From NCBI RefSeq assembly GCF_037890675.1, contig NZ_CP149574.1, positions 3,262,874 to 3,326,873 of the forward strand: DNA of 64,000 nucleotides, in the 5' to 3' direction. Shown here piece by piece: positions 43,438 through 52,344 of the stretch. A model generated the notes under the pieces. The model was not told where the DNA came from and did no database searches. It saw nothing but the letters and a program-made list of their open reading frames with translations. The translations under genes were made by a program, and so were the position numbers. The DNA comes from Methylovirgula sp. 4M-Z18 (GTDB lineage: Bacteria; Pseudomonadota; Alphaproteobacteria; Rhizobiales; Beijerinckiaceae). Positions within the stretch are counted from its first letter, which is position 1; each line of letters begins with the position of its first letter.

Positions 43438-44721
43438 ATTCATCGTATCTTCGATGAAGCTCTTCAATTCCGCCATCGACTTGAAGCGGAACGTACCGTT
43501 CGGCGTCTCCGCATCGATCGACCCGTCGGCATAGAGCACGTACGTATTGCCATGTGCATCGTAGCGACCGATCACCGGCGGCTCCGGTGCACGGCGCACG
43601 ACGAACGGCTCTTGCGGCGGTGCGGGCCGCGGCGGCTCTGCGGGGTGCTCCGGTTCTACGGGGTGCGGCGGCTCCGGCGCAGCGGCGGGCTCGGGCGGCG
43701 TCTCGCTTTCCTGGGTCGGCACCACAGGCTCTGCAGCCTTTTCCTCTTCGTCCTTTTCCACTTCGGCCTTTGGCACGGGAGCCGGTGCCGGCGGCGTTTC
43801 GTCCCCGCCTAACAGGGCGCGGTCGAGCCAATCCATCTTGTCGGCATCGTCCGCGAAAGCGACCGGCGCCTGTGTGATCGGCTCGTGGCGCGGCGGCGGC
43901 GGAACCGGTGGCATCTGCGGTTCGCCGTGGCTGTGCGGCTCATCATGCTGCTGTGCGGGCTCGTCGACAGGAGGCGCGTGACGCTCAGATACGGCGAAGG
44001 AAGGGGTTTCCAGCGGCTCTTCTACAGGGGCTTCGTGCTCCTCGTGTGCCGGCACGATCTCCTCGGCGTGCTGCTCCACCTCTTCCGCCGGCGCTTCGGC
44101 GTGGCTTTCGATAGGCTCCTCGTGATGCACGTGTTCCGTGGCGGCCGCCGGCTCCTCCATCGCGGGCGGACGTTCCTCGGCGTGGGCCTCGGCTTCAACG
44201 TGGACGTCGGACGGGCTGTCAGGCGCCTCTTCCGTATGGGGCGGCGCATCGAACATCGGCAATTCCGCCTGGTCTTCGGGCTCCTTTTCGAGATGCGGCG
44301 CAGGTTCGGCATGAGCCGCCGGCTCAACCGGTTCGTGCGCGTCCATGAATTGATTGGCCAAGGTCCCGCTCACGGCCGAAACGCCGAGAGCCGCGGCAAG
44401 GCTGAAGGGTTCGGGCGAAGTAAGACCGGACGGCGCCGGCGCAGGGACCGCGACCTGTGGCGGTACCGGCGCACGGACCGCAACTTGCGGGGGCGGCGGT
44501 GCGGGTGCGGTGACGATCGATCGCTGCCGATTAACGGCGGCGATGAGCATATTGAGGCGCGCGACCACGGCGGCAAGCGCGGAGACGACGGCGCCGGCTG
44601 CAAACAGATTTGTTCCGGCAAGCGTGTATTGCCAATCCTGCCACGTCCACACACCCAGCGCGGCGAGAGCGGCCCCGAACGCCATTAAAGCCAAGCCGAA
44701 AATCAAAACGAGATAGTTCAT
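43435..44721 (-). CDS. Pro/Glu-rich membrane protein, unknown function
   Basis: A 428-residue protein I do not recognise. Two membrane segments at about 1-25 and 37-55 (LIFGLALMAFGAALAALGVW, LFAAGAVVSALAAVVARL) precede a long disordered region rich in Glu, Pro, Ala and His (about 70-375). A short compact end has RYDAHGNTYVLYADGSIDAE and FRFKSMAELKSFIEDT. The C-terminal motif resembles a small conserved domain displayed on a flexible acidic arm. An AGGG site precedes the start. Its stop codon lies in an interspersed repeat. Confidence 0.75.
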   Translation of the reverse strand: MNYLVLIFGLALMAFGAALAALGVWTWQDWQYTLAGTNLFAAGAVVSALAAVVARLNMLIAAVNRQRSIVTAPAPPPPQVAVRAPVPPQVAVPAPAPSGLTSPEPFSLAAALGVSAVSGTLANQFMDAHEPVEPAAHAEPAPHLEKEPEDQAELPMFDAPPHTEEAPDSPSDVHVEAEAHAEERPPAMEEPAAATEHVHHEEPIESHAEAPAEEVEQHAEEIVPAHEEHEAPVEEPLETPSFAVSERHAPPVDEPAQQHDEPHSHGEPQMPPVPPPPRHEPITQAPVAFADDADKMDWLDRALLGGDETPPAPAPVPKAEVEKDEEEKAAEPVVPTQESETPPEPAAAPEPPHPVEPEHPAEPPRPAPPQEPFVVRRAPEPPVIGRYDAHGNTYVLYADGSIDAETPNGTFRFKSMAELKSFIEDTMN

Positions 44722-44979
44722 ATAGTTTTTCCCTGGTCGGGCTTTCGGGACGGCATCCGATCATGGACGGCAGGTTCCATAATCGTCGGCAGACCCACAC
44801 AAAACGGGCCGATTAACCATAGGCACAAATAAATAAGAATGGCTTAATCGTGTCGGCGCCCGGTTGCTAGGCGCCCCACATGTCTCTAAATACGTGGGCG
44901 TACCCTCCTTTGGCAGCCCTAATAATACGGCTGTCCAGTCATTACGAAAAGCCCACCAAAGCCCATCGAGGAGCCCGTC

Positions 44980-45579
44980 ATGTCCTTTACTCTGCCCGAT
45001 CTGCCCTATTCGCACGACGCCTTGCAGCCGTATATGTCCAAGGAGACCTTGGAATACCACCATGACAAGCACCACCTTGCTTACGTCAACAATGGCAACA
45101 ATCTGCTGAAAGGCACCGAGTGGGAAGGCAAGTCGCTCGAGGAGATCGTCAAGGGCTCCTACGGCAAGAACGCCGGCCTCTTCAACAATGCCGGCCAGCA
45201 TTACAACCACCTGCATTTCTGGAAATGGATGAAGCCGAATGGCGGCGGCGCGATCCCGGGCAACCTGGAAAAGGCAATCGTCGACGGCCTCGGCTCGGTC
45301 GAGAAGGCGAAGGAAGAGTTCATCCAGGCCGGCGTGACGCAATTCGGCTCGGGCTGGTCGTGGCTCGCGGTCAAGGACGGCAAGGTGATCGTCGCGAAGA
45401 CCCCGAACGGCGAAAGCCCGCTGGTGCATGGCGCGACGCCGATTCTGGGCGTCGACGTGTGGGAGCATTCCTACTACATCGACTACCGCAACCGCCGTCC
45501 CGACTATCTGAAGGCCTTCGTCGAGAATCTGGTGAACTGGGAATATGTCGCCGAGCTGTATGAAGCCGCGGTGAAGTAA
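44980..45579 (+). CDS. sodB: Superoxide dismutase, iron type
   Basis: A 199-residue Fe/Mn-family SOD that removes superoxide in the cytosol. Metal ligands are His27 (TLEYHHDKHH), His77 (GQHYNHLHFW), Asp and His in GVDVWEHSYY. Gln73, two residues into GQHYNH, and the absence of the Mn-type Gly-His pattern favour iron. The Trp-rich FGSGWSWLAV is typical. GAGGAG precedes ATG 44980. A strong terminator follows at 45603-45629, so it is a single-gene unit. Confidence 0.96.
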   Translation: MSFTLPDLPYSHDALQPYMSKETLEYHHDKHHLAYVNNGNNLLKGTEWEGKSLEEIVKGSYGKNAGLFNNAGQHYNHLHFWKWMKPNGGGAIPGNLEKAIVDGLGSVEKAKEEFIQAGVTQFGSGWSWLAVKDGKVIVAKTPNGESPLVHGATPILGVDVWEHSYYIDYRNRRPDYLKAFVENLVNWEYVAELYEAAVK

Positions 45580-45602
45580 GCCGCTCCTCACATTCCATTC
45601 TG

Positions 45603-45629
45603 AAAGCCGGGGCTTGCCCCGGCTTTTTT
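45603..45629 (+). terminator. Rho-independent terminator of sodB
   Basis: AAAGCCGGGGC, loop TTG and CCCCGGCTTTTTT form an 11-bp stem with a T-run 24 bases after the sodB stop. Confidence 0.95.
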
Positions 45630-45734
45630 GCAAGCATTTGACGAATTTCGCTTTCCCCAGCCAATCGCACAATCAACCTTTTAATCGCCATAACCATCGC
45701 CTATATTCGCTTTGCCGTGCGGGCTTGCCCGCCG

Positions 45735-46057
45735 GACTATGGCGATAAATGGTCATCGGAATAAGCCTTTCGGACCCGGGGGCGGTACCCGGCGCCTCCA
45801 CCCAAGCGCGTTGCCAAGAAAAGCGCGCTTCGGCGGGGGCGAAATAGGATCGACGGGGGGTGTAAAGGGTGTGCTTTTGCTCGGCATGATACCGCCGTTA
45901 TCGGGTCAAACTTGTAGTTGCAAACGACAACTATGCTCCGGTTGCTGTCGCCGCTTAATGCGGTGCCGGTACCGAAATCAAAGTCCTAAGGGGTAGCACT
46001 CTTAGGCGGGGCCCGGAGGCGCCTGGCAACAGAAGCCTCCACTTATTTCTGGTTTCT
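45735..46057 (+). ncRNA. ssrA: Two-piece, circularly permuted tmRNA
   Basis: tmRNA rescues stalled ribosomes and tags the released peptide for proteolysis. The acceptor piece comes first: GGAATAAG (45758-45765), a T-arm-like region and the acceptor strand CGCCTCC (45793-45799). An intervening hairpin (AAGCGCG ... CGCGCTT) follows. The coding piece then begins GGGGGCGAAATAGGATCGAC (45835-45854), and its first seven bases pair exactly with CGCCTCC. The tag frame at 45920-45958 reads ANDNYAPVAVAA and stop. CTTATTTC (46041-46048) pairs back with GGAATAAG. This order is the permuted alphaproteobacterial form. Outer ends are estimated. sspB follows 31 bases on. Confidence 0.93.
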
Positions 46058-46087
46058 TATCTTGGTTTCTCAAGGGCACGCGACGAT

Positions 46088-46696
46088 ATGGTGACCGATC
46101 ACATCCGCTACGATCTTCTTGTGCAAGAGGCGTTGCGCAGCGTCGTCAAACGCGTGCTGGAGACCGTCGAGCGCAATGGCCTGCCCGGCGAACACCATTG
46201 CTTCATCTCATTCCGCACCGACGCGCCGGGCGTGCAAATGTCGCCGGCGCTGCGCCAGCGTTTCCCGCGCGAAATGTCGATCATCCTGCAGCACCAATTC
46301 TTCGGCCTGAAAGTCGGTGACACCGCCTTCGATGTCGGCCTGCATTTCGGCGGCATTCCGGAGCGGCTCCACATTCCCTTCGACGCCATCATGCAATATG
46401 GCGACCCTTCGGTCGGCTTCCAGCTCAGCTTCCCCTCCGATGAAGATGACGAGGAAGAGATGCTGGCTGCGGAGGAAACCGAAACGGGCGATGATGAAAT
46501 GAGTCCCGCGCCCGCACCTGTGAAGCTCGCCGAGACGCCGCCGCCCGCACCGCGCGGCGCCGCGTCCGAGCCGACCCTGCTGCCGGCCAAGGCCGCGCCT
46601 GCCAAACCGAACCGTGCGCCGCGCGAACCGGCGCCGCGAGACGAAGCACCGGCGGACGCGAAAGTGGTTTCCATCGACGCTTTCCGGAAGAAATGA
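46088..46696 (+). CDS. sspB: SspB-family ClpXP adaptor
   Basis: SspB tethers ssrA-tagged proteins to ClpXP. The 202-residue protein has the alpha-type fold region: LVQEALRSVVKRVLETVERN, GVQMSPALRQRFPREMSIIL, QHQFFGLKVGDTAFDVGLHF and GIPERLHIPFDAIMQYGDPS. A Pro/Ala/Glu-rich linker follows (about 120-190). The C-terminus VVSIDAFRKK fits the ClpX-binding tail of alpha SspB. It lies directly downstream of ssrA, whose tag it recognises, and upstream of two small genes in the same direction. Confidence 0.93.
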   Translation: MVTDHIRYDLLVQEALRSVVKRVLETVERNGLPGEHHCFISFRTDAPGVQMSPALRQRFPREMSIILQHQFFGLKVGDTAFDVGLHFGGIPERLHIPFDAIMQYGDPSVGFQLSFPSDEDDEEEMLAAEETETGDDEMSPAPAPVKLAETPPPAPRGAASEPTLLPAKAAPAKPNRAPREPAPRDEAPADAKVVSIDAFRKK

Positions 46697-46876
46697 ATGG
46701 CCGAGATCGTCAATCTTCGCCGCGCCCGCAAAGAAAAGGCGCGTCAGGCGAAAGACGAAAAGGCGGCGCAGAACCGCGCAACCTTCGGCCGCAGCAAGGC
46801 TGAAATCACCCTGAGCAAAGCCCAAGCCGCGCTGGCGGACCGCCAACTCGACGGTGCGAAACGGGACGAACCTTGA
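46697..46876 (+). CDS. DUF4169 family small protein
   Basis: A 59-residue, very basic protein: MAEIVNLRRARKEKARQAKD, then ATFGRSKAEITLSKAQAALA and DRQLDGAKRDEP. This matches the short DUF4169 family. It starts directly after the sspB stop codon (46694-46696). Its stop overlaps the start of the next gene as TTGA. Function unknown; the high Lys/Arg content suggests RNA or DNA contact. Confidence 0.85.
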   Translation: MAEIVNLRRARKEKARQAKDEKAAQNRATFGRSKAEITLSKAQAALADRQLDGAKRDEP

Positions 46877-47109
46877 GCCAGCCGGGCATCGTCAAACGCT
46901 CGCTGATGATTGCCGGTCACCGCACCAGCATTTCCCTCGAAGACGTGTTCTGGGATGGCCTGAAACGGATCGCCGCCGAACGCAAGATGACCGTGCCGGC
47001 GCTCGTGGCGGAGATCGACGTGGCGCGGCCAAGGGTCAATTTATCTTCCGCGATCCGGGTCTATGTGTATGGCTGCGCTCTGCGGCAGCAGGACGTGCCG
47101 GAGCGCTGA
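46873..47109 (+). CDS. Ribbon-helix-helix DNA-binding protein
   Basis: A 78-residue protein with the pattern of RHH_4 proteins: VKRSLMIAGHRTSISLEDVF, WDGLKRIAAERKMTVPALV and SSAIRVYVYGCAL. The beta-strand plus two-helix core would bind DNA as a dimer. Start is TTG 46873, overlapping the DUF4169 stop; a later ATG at 46906 would cut into the conserved strand. It is the last gene of the sspB unit. Target unknown. Confidence 0.85.
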   Translation: MSQPGIVKRSLMIAGHRTSISLEDVFWDGLKRIAAERKMTVPALVAEIDVARPRVNLSSAIRVYVYGCALRQQDVPER

Positions 47110-47120
47110 CAGTCACGCAC

Positions 47121-50100
47121 TCATTGCGGCGCAGGCTGCGGCTCGAGCACCGGCGCAAGCGGTGTCGCCGCGGGCGGCGGCTGCACACTTGGCTGCAATG
47201 GCAGAGGTGCATCCTCGGGTTTGAGTTGCTGCTCCTGCTGCTGTTTTTCCAGCGCGGCTTTGCGGGCGGCTTCCTCGGCTTGCCGCCGCGCTTCTTCGGC
47301 CTGCCGCCGCGCCTCATTCTCGCGCCATTGCGCGATTTCCCTGTCGCGCCGATCCATGAACTCAAAGGCTTTCAACCGGCGGTTGAACATGGCGCGCTCG
47401 CGGATGTCGGCTTCGAGTTCCTGGATCCGCTCGGTGTCGCGCGCGATCGCCTGCGCGGCAATACCATTCACGAATGCGCCCAGCTCCAGTCCGCGCTTTG
47501 GGCTCGTCCAGGGCCCGCGCCAGACCATGGCGAAACCGGGCGGCGCGCCGGTCCAGAATTTCAACGCCTGATCAAGCGTCTGGCTGCTGCGCATCGCCAG
47601 CGTCCAGGACTTCAGATCGAAGCTCGCCGATGTATCGGTTTGCAGTGGCCCTTGTGCGTTGCGCATCGAGGCAAATTGCAAAACCCCGGCTGCCAGCGAC
47701 ACTGCCGATTGCTGCGGCCCCATATCGAGCGCGCCGTGATCGAGTGCTTTGGCGAGCGCATAGGCCACATTGGTCTCGTCGATATTGAGGCCGCCCTTTT
47801 CCGATTGCACCAGCACGTCGCTCAAGGCATTGGGCGAAAATTGCGAGAGACGCAAATCGTCGAACTGCATGGTTCCGCTGCCGGCAAGGCCGGAGACGAG
47901 CGCCGCGACGCTCGCGCCCGTGCTAGCAAAATCGAGGCTGGCGGAGGCGCGCGTCTGCAAGGCGGGATTGGCGAGCGGCATGGTCTGCGCGTCAAAATGG
48001 CCGGACAACGCCGCCGCCTTGCCATCGCGCCGCAAAGTTGCATGGCCCTGCACCGCGCCCTGGCCGAGGGTGAAGGCAAGATCGTTGAAATCGACCCGTC
48101 CCGGCGCCAGGCCTAGCCGCAATTTTGCGTCCTTCCCGACAAGGCCGCCGCCCAAATCGAAGGTCTTGATGACGAGCGACAGGTCGCTCTCCGGCGGGCT
48201 CAGCAGCGCGGCGCCAAAGTCGTCATTGGGCCAGATCGCGTTGGGCGATGCGAGAGGCTGCGGACCGAGTGCCAGCGCCGTCAAAGCGCTGAGCGGAAGC
48301 GTGTCGAACGACAATCCGCCGCTCAGCATGCTTTTGTTGCCGGCGACTTGCAGAGTGAGAGTGCCGAGCAGCCGATTGCCATTGATGTCGCCGGCAAGAT
48401 TGTTCAGCGCGAGCGCGCCATCCTTCCAGATGGTCTGGGCTTGCAGATTGAGCGGCAAGACAGATGATTGATCGGGTAGGAGAATGGCGAAGATTTCCGC
48501 GAGGCCCGCGGCGTTTTTTGCTGCCAGAGTGGAGCGGCCGACATAGGTGGCGCCATTGACGCCGCCCTCGCTCGCGACGTCAACGCCGGCGACCCGTCCG
48601 GAGATTTTCACGGTCACGGAATTGGGGTCCGCGCCCTCGCCATGCAGGGCGAGATGTCCCGGGCCGAGACCTTTCAAATTCAGCACCGGAAAGCCCAACT
48701 GCTGCAGCAGGGCCGCGCCCTCCGGCGCATCGAGGGCAATATCCGCCGCCACGCTCTTCGCAAAATGCGCCTGGCCGATGAGCCGTGTCCCGCCGGCGAC
48801 GCCGGCCACGCTCATATCCTGCAGCGCCACCGCCGCGCCCGCCGCACCGCCATTCAGGCTGATATCGACATGCGCAGGCGACAAGCTGGCCGCGCGCGTC
48901 GCGAGGGCATCGCTCCACGTGCCTGGCGCGACATGTTGCAGCAAAGTCGCAAAATCATTGAGCCTTTGCGCATCGATCGTGACAGTGAGAAAGCCGCCGC
49001 TCGCATCCCGCCGGCCCTTGGCGCTGACATTGGCGCCGCCAAGCCCGGCAATGTCGCATCGATCGAGACTGATCATCGTCTGATCCTGGCGCAGCCGGCA
49101 CGCAATCTGCCCGGCGTCGATCGTGCTTTGGCCGAAACGCGCGATCTTCGCCGCCCGCGCATCGAGCTTGATGTCGAGATCGACCCCGTGCGTGGCGGCA
49201 GACGCCGTGGCAAGGTCCGGCAGGCCTTCGATGTCGAGCAGCGGCGACATCACGCTCGCCGTGAGCCGCGGCGGTTGCTGCGCGGTGGCAAAATCATAGG
49301 AAAACGCACCGGCAAGCTGCGAAGCGTCAAACGCGAGGCGCGCATTGGTGGCGGCAAGACCGGTTGAGCCGAGTTTGACATCGCCTTCGAAATCGGCCGC
49401 GCGAAACGGCACTGGCACAGCGACTTGCAGCCAATCGCGCAGGCGCGCCGCATCGCGCACGTCGATGGTCGCATGACCCGAGAAACCGGGCGCCGTGCCG
49501 CTCGTAACCGCGCCGGTCAAGGCGACATGGGCGCGACCGGGGCCATCGAACGAGAGGGCAATGGCAGCGGGGTGGTCGCCATCGAGCACCGCTTGTGCCG
49601 TCACGTCGCTGAACTCGCCGCCACTCAACGTGATCAAGGCGAATTTTGCGTTCACCGCGACGGGCAAGGGCAGAGCCGCCGCCTGCAGATTGGCAAACCT
49701 GTCGGCGACGCGTTGCGCAGCCTCCTGCGGCGCAAGTCCGTTGCCGTCAGGCGCCGCGAGCAGGTGGTCGAGATCGAGCGGGCCGGACTCGAACGCAATA
49801 TCGGCACGCGGTGCGTCTGCGAACGCCACATTCGCCTTGCCGCGCAAGGTCACGCTTGCCGGATCGGGACCGATGTGGAGTTCGGCCTTGTCCAAGGTCA
49901 GCGCCTTCGTGTCGGCATGCAGCGCACCCATGAGCCGCCAAGGCTGAGGTGCCGATCCGTTGAGCTGCGCCATGCCGTCGAAGGTGACGCTATTGCCCGG
50001 CGTATCAAAGATAAAGGCGCCGTCGATCGCGGCCTGCGGCAGCATGCCCGTCTCGTCGCTGCTCGCATGAATCTGCAACTGCCCGTTCTCCTCGGCGCCG

Positions 50101-50696
50101 GTCGTGAAGCGTAATGCGAGCGGTTGCGCCAATGTCGTGCCGTTGGCACCCTGCACCGTTCCCTCGAACAGGAAAGGCCCCTTCAAAGTATGCGCTTCGG
50201 CAGTGCCGTTCACGTCCTCGAGCGACCATTCGCGCCCGGACCCGACTTGATCGACGATTAGCGTGCCGCCCTTGATGACGATGCGCTCGAAGCGCAATGC
50301 ATTCGAGACCGCAGCGGAGGCTTGCGGCAGAAGGATTTGGCCGTCTTCACCCATGGTGAGGCGCACATTCGGCCGGTCGAATGTCGCTTCCGTCACCTGC
50401 AACTGGCCTTGCAGCAACGGCATGGCGGAGAGCTCGACACGCGCGGTCTCGGCGGCAAGATGCGGCGCGCCACGTTCTGCACCAGCCGCCCGCACCTCGC
50501 CGAGCACGAGATAGGGAGTCGGCAGCAGCCGCAGCGTGATGTCGCCGGAGGTGGCGACGCGCGCACCGAGGGCATTGGACAATTGCGCTTCGATCAGCGC
50601 ACGCTGCGAATTCCAGTCGACGAAATAGGGTCCGACGATTGCAGCCGTCAGAATGACAATGAGAATGACCGCTAGAATCGTCAGCGTTTCGCGCAC
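47121..50696 (-). CDS. Large AsmA-family protein
   Basis: A 1191-residue protein with an N-terminal membrane anchor (about 4-25), the AsmA domain (FVDWNSQRALIEAQLSNALG, DITLRLLPTPYLVLGEVRA) and long repetitive beta-strand-rich body typical of AsmA/TamB-like lipid-transport bridges. The C-terminal segment (about 1070-1165) is an Arg/Glu/Ala coiled coil rich in the word EARRQAEE, with a Pro/Gln tail. In relatives these proteins assist outer-membrane assembly or phospholipid transport. It is seven bases downstream of the lactate dehydrogenase gene, same strand. Confidence 0.9.
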   Translation of the reverse strand: MRETLTILAVILIVILTAAIVGPYFVDWNSQRALIEAQLSNALGARVATSGDITLRLLPTPYLVLGEVRAAGAERGAPHLAAETARVELSAMPLLQGQLQVTEATFDRPNVRLTMGEDGQILLPQASAAVSNALRFERIVIKGGTLIVDQVGSGREWSLEDVNGTAEAHTLKGPFLFEGTVQGANGTTLAQPLALRFTTGAEENGQLQIHASSDETGMLPQAAIDGAFIFDTPGNSVTFDGMAQLNGSAPQPWRLMGALHADTKALTLDKAELHIGPDPASVTLRGKANVAFADAPRADIAFESGPLDLDHLLAAPDGNGLAPQEAAQRVADRFANLQAAALPLPVAVNAKFALITLSGGEFSDVTAQAVLDGDHPAAIALSFDGPGRAHVALTGAVTSGTAPGFSGHATIDVRDAARLRDWLQVAVPVPFRAADFEGDVKLGSTGLAATNARLAFDASQLAGAFSYDFATAQQPPRLTASVMSPLLDIEGLPDLATASAATHGVDLDIKLDARAAKIARFGQSTIDAGQIACRLRQDQTMISLDRCDIAGLGGANVSAKGRRDASGGFLTVTIDAQRLNDFATLLQHVAPGTWSDALATRAASLSPAHVDISLNGGAAGAAVALQDMSVAGVAGGTRLIGQAHFAKSVAADIALDAPEGAALLQQLGFPVLNLKGLGPGHLALHGEGADPNSVTVKISGRVAGVDVASEGGVNGATYVGRSTLAAKNAAGLAEIFAILLPDQSSVLPLNLQAQTIWKDGALALNNLAGDINGNRLLGTLTLQVAGNKSMLSGGLSFDTLPLSALTALALGPQPLASPNAIWPNDDFGAALLSPPESDLSLVIKTFDLGGGLVGKDAKLRLGLAPGRVDFNDLAFTLGQGAVQGHATLRRDGKAAALSGHFDAQTMPLANPALQTRASASLDFASTGASVAALVSGLAGSGTMQFDDLRLSQFSPNALSDVLVQSEKGGLNIDETNVAYALAKALDHGALDMGPQQSAVSLAAGVLQFASMRNAQGPLQTDTSASFDLKSWTLAMRSSQTLDQALKFWTGAPPGFAMVWRGPWTSPKRGLELGAFVNGIAAQAIARDTERIQELEADIRERAMFNRRLKAFEFMDRRDREIAQWRENEARRQAEEARRQAEEAARKAALEKQQQEQQLKPEDAPLPLQPSVQPPPAATPLAPVLEPQPAPQ

Positions 50697-50703
50697 GATT
50701 GCC

Positions 50704-52125
50704 TCACGTCTCCCATGCGACCACCTTGCCAGGGTTCATGATGTTCAGCGGATCGAGCGCTTTCTTGATCTGGGCCATAATGTGCAAAGTCGCTGCGCCA
50801 TGCTCCTGCAGGAGATATTTCATCTTGCCCTGGCCGACCCCGTGTTCGCCCGAACACGTGCCGTCCATATCGAGTGCACGCAGCACCATCCGCTCGCAGA
50901 ACTCGCGTGCGGCCGCGACCTCGTCCGGATCGTTCATGTCGAGCAGCACGCCGCAATGGAAATTGCCGTCCCCGACATGGCCGACGATCGGCGCGAGAAT
51001 ATGATGTTCCTCGGCATCGCGTGCGGTTTCTTCGACGCAGTCGGCGAGGCGTGAGATCGGCACGCAGACATCGGTCGAAATCGGCGTTGAGCCTGGACGC
51101 AGGGTGAGCTGTGCCCAATAGACATCGTGCCGCGCCTGCCAGAGCTTGGTGCGATCTTCGAGCTTAGTGGCCCATTCGAATGGACCGCCGGCGAATTCCG
51201 CGGCGATCTCGCCGAAGCGCTCGGCCTGTTCCTTTACACCCGCATCGGTGCCATGGAACTCGACGAGCAGCAGCGGCGTCTCGGGCAGGCCGAGTTTCGC
51301 GTGATTGTTGCAGGCGCGCACCGTCAGCGCATCGAGCAACTCGATCCGCGCCACCGGCAAGCCGGATTGAATTGTCATGATCACGGCGTCGCAGGCGGCG
51401 CGGACCGAGGGAAAGGGGCAAATGCCGGCAGAGACGGCTTCCGGAATGCCCGAGAGTTTCAGCGTGATGCCGGTAATGATGCCGAGCGTCCCTTCCGCGC
51501 CGGTGTAAAGCCGGGTGAGATCATAGCCGGTCGAGGATTTCTTGGCCCGCCGCGCCGTCTTGATGACTTCCCCCTGCGGCGTCACCACGCTGAGGGAGAG
51601 CACATTGTCCTTCATCGTGCCGTAGCGCACCGCATTGGTGCCGGAGGCGCGGGTCGACACCATGCCGCCGATCGAAGCGTCCGCCCCCGGGTCGATCGGA
51701 AAGAACAGGCCCATGTCGCGCAAATATTCGTTCAAGGCCTTGCGCGTCAGCCCCGGCTCGACCGTCACGCTCAAATCCTCGGGGTGAACCTCCACGACCG
51801 CCTTCATCAGCGACGTGTCGACGCAGATGCCGCCGAACGGCGCATTCACATGGCCCTCCAGCGACGTGCCCGTGCCGAAGGGAATGACCGGCACCACATG
51901 GGCGGCGCACAGGCGGACGATGCTCGCGACCTCTTCCGTGCTTTGCGGAAAAACCACCGCGTCCGGCGGCTGATTCGGGACCCAGGTGAGCGTGTGGCCA
52001 TGTTGTTCGCGCACCGCCTGCGACGTCACCAGACGATTGCCGAATTGCGCGCTCAGCGCAGCAATGACCGCTGCCAGCGCCTCGCTGGCCGGTCTGCCCT
52101 GACATGCTGCTTGCGCCTCGCCCAT
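50704..52125 (-). CDS. FAD-binding D-lactate dehydrogenase (GlcD/Dld type)
   Basis: A 473-residue flavoprotein of the vanillyl-alcohol-oxidase fold. FAD-domain motifs are VIPFGTGTSLEGHV, VTVEPGLTRKALNEYLRD, IDPGADASIGGMVSTRASGT and YTGAEGTLGIITGITLKL. The C-terminal domain has VGHVGDGNFHCGVLLD and GTCSGEHGVGQGK, typical of D-lactate or glycolate dehydrogenases that pass electrons to the respiratory chain. ATG 52125 fits family starts; a 42-residue upstream extension is not conserved. Lactate is the likely substrate, but glycolate or 2-hydroxyglutarate cannot be excluded. asmA follows. Confidence 0.88.
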   Translation of the reverse strand: MGEAQAACQGRPASEALAAVIAALSAQFGNRLVTSQAVREQHGHTLTWVPNQPPDAVVFPQSTEEVASIVRLCAAHVVPVIPFGTGTSLEGHVNAPFGGICVDTSLMKAVVEVHPEDLSVTVEPGLTRKALNEYLRDMGLFFPIDPGADASIGGMVSTRASGTNAVRYGTMKDNVLSLSVVTPQGEVIKTARRAKKSSTGYDLTRLYTGAEGTLGIITGITLKLSGIPEAVSAGICPFPSVRAACDAVIMTIQSGLPVARIELLDALTVRACNNHAKLGLPETPLLLVEFHGTDAGVKEQAERFGEIAAEFAGGPFEWATKLEDRTKLWQARHDVYWAQLTLRPGSTPISTDVCVPISRLADCVEETARDAEEHHILAPIVGHVGDGNFHCGVLLDMNDPDEVAAAREFCERMVLRALDMDGTCSGEHGVGQGKMKYLLQEHGAATLHIMAQIKKALDPLNIMNPGKVVAWET

Positions 52126-52344
52126 CGCCCGATCCTCGTAATGCTTTTGAATTGGCGTCGAAGCTGGCAAATTTGTGTGCCCCTGTCCAGCTAGAGCGAA
52201 GAGATCGGGCCTGCACGCCGTGCCCTTGGATCCGCAGCCTTCCAGACCCAAAAGCCGAGCGTCGGCAGCCTATGGCGAACGAGTTGCGGTCCCAGCTCTT
52301 CTGCCGCATAGTCCGCACGTCTTCAAACCAGTCCGCGGACGCAA

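Noticed and set aside
45766-45803. Isolated tRNA gene
   Set aside because: The T-arm and acceptor-like sequence belong to the acceptor piece of the permuted tmRNA.
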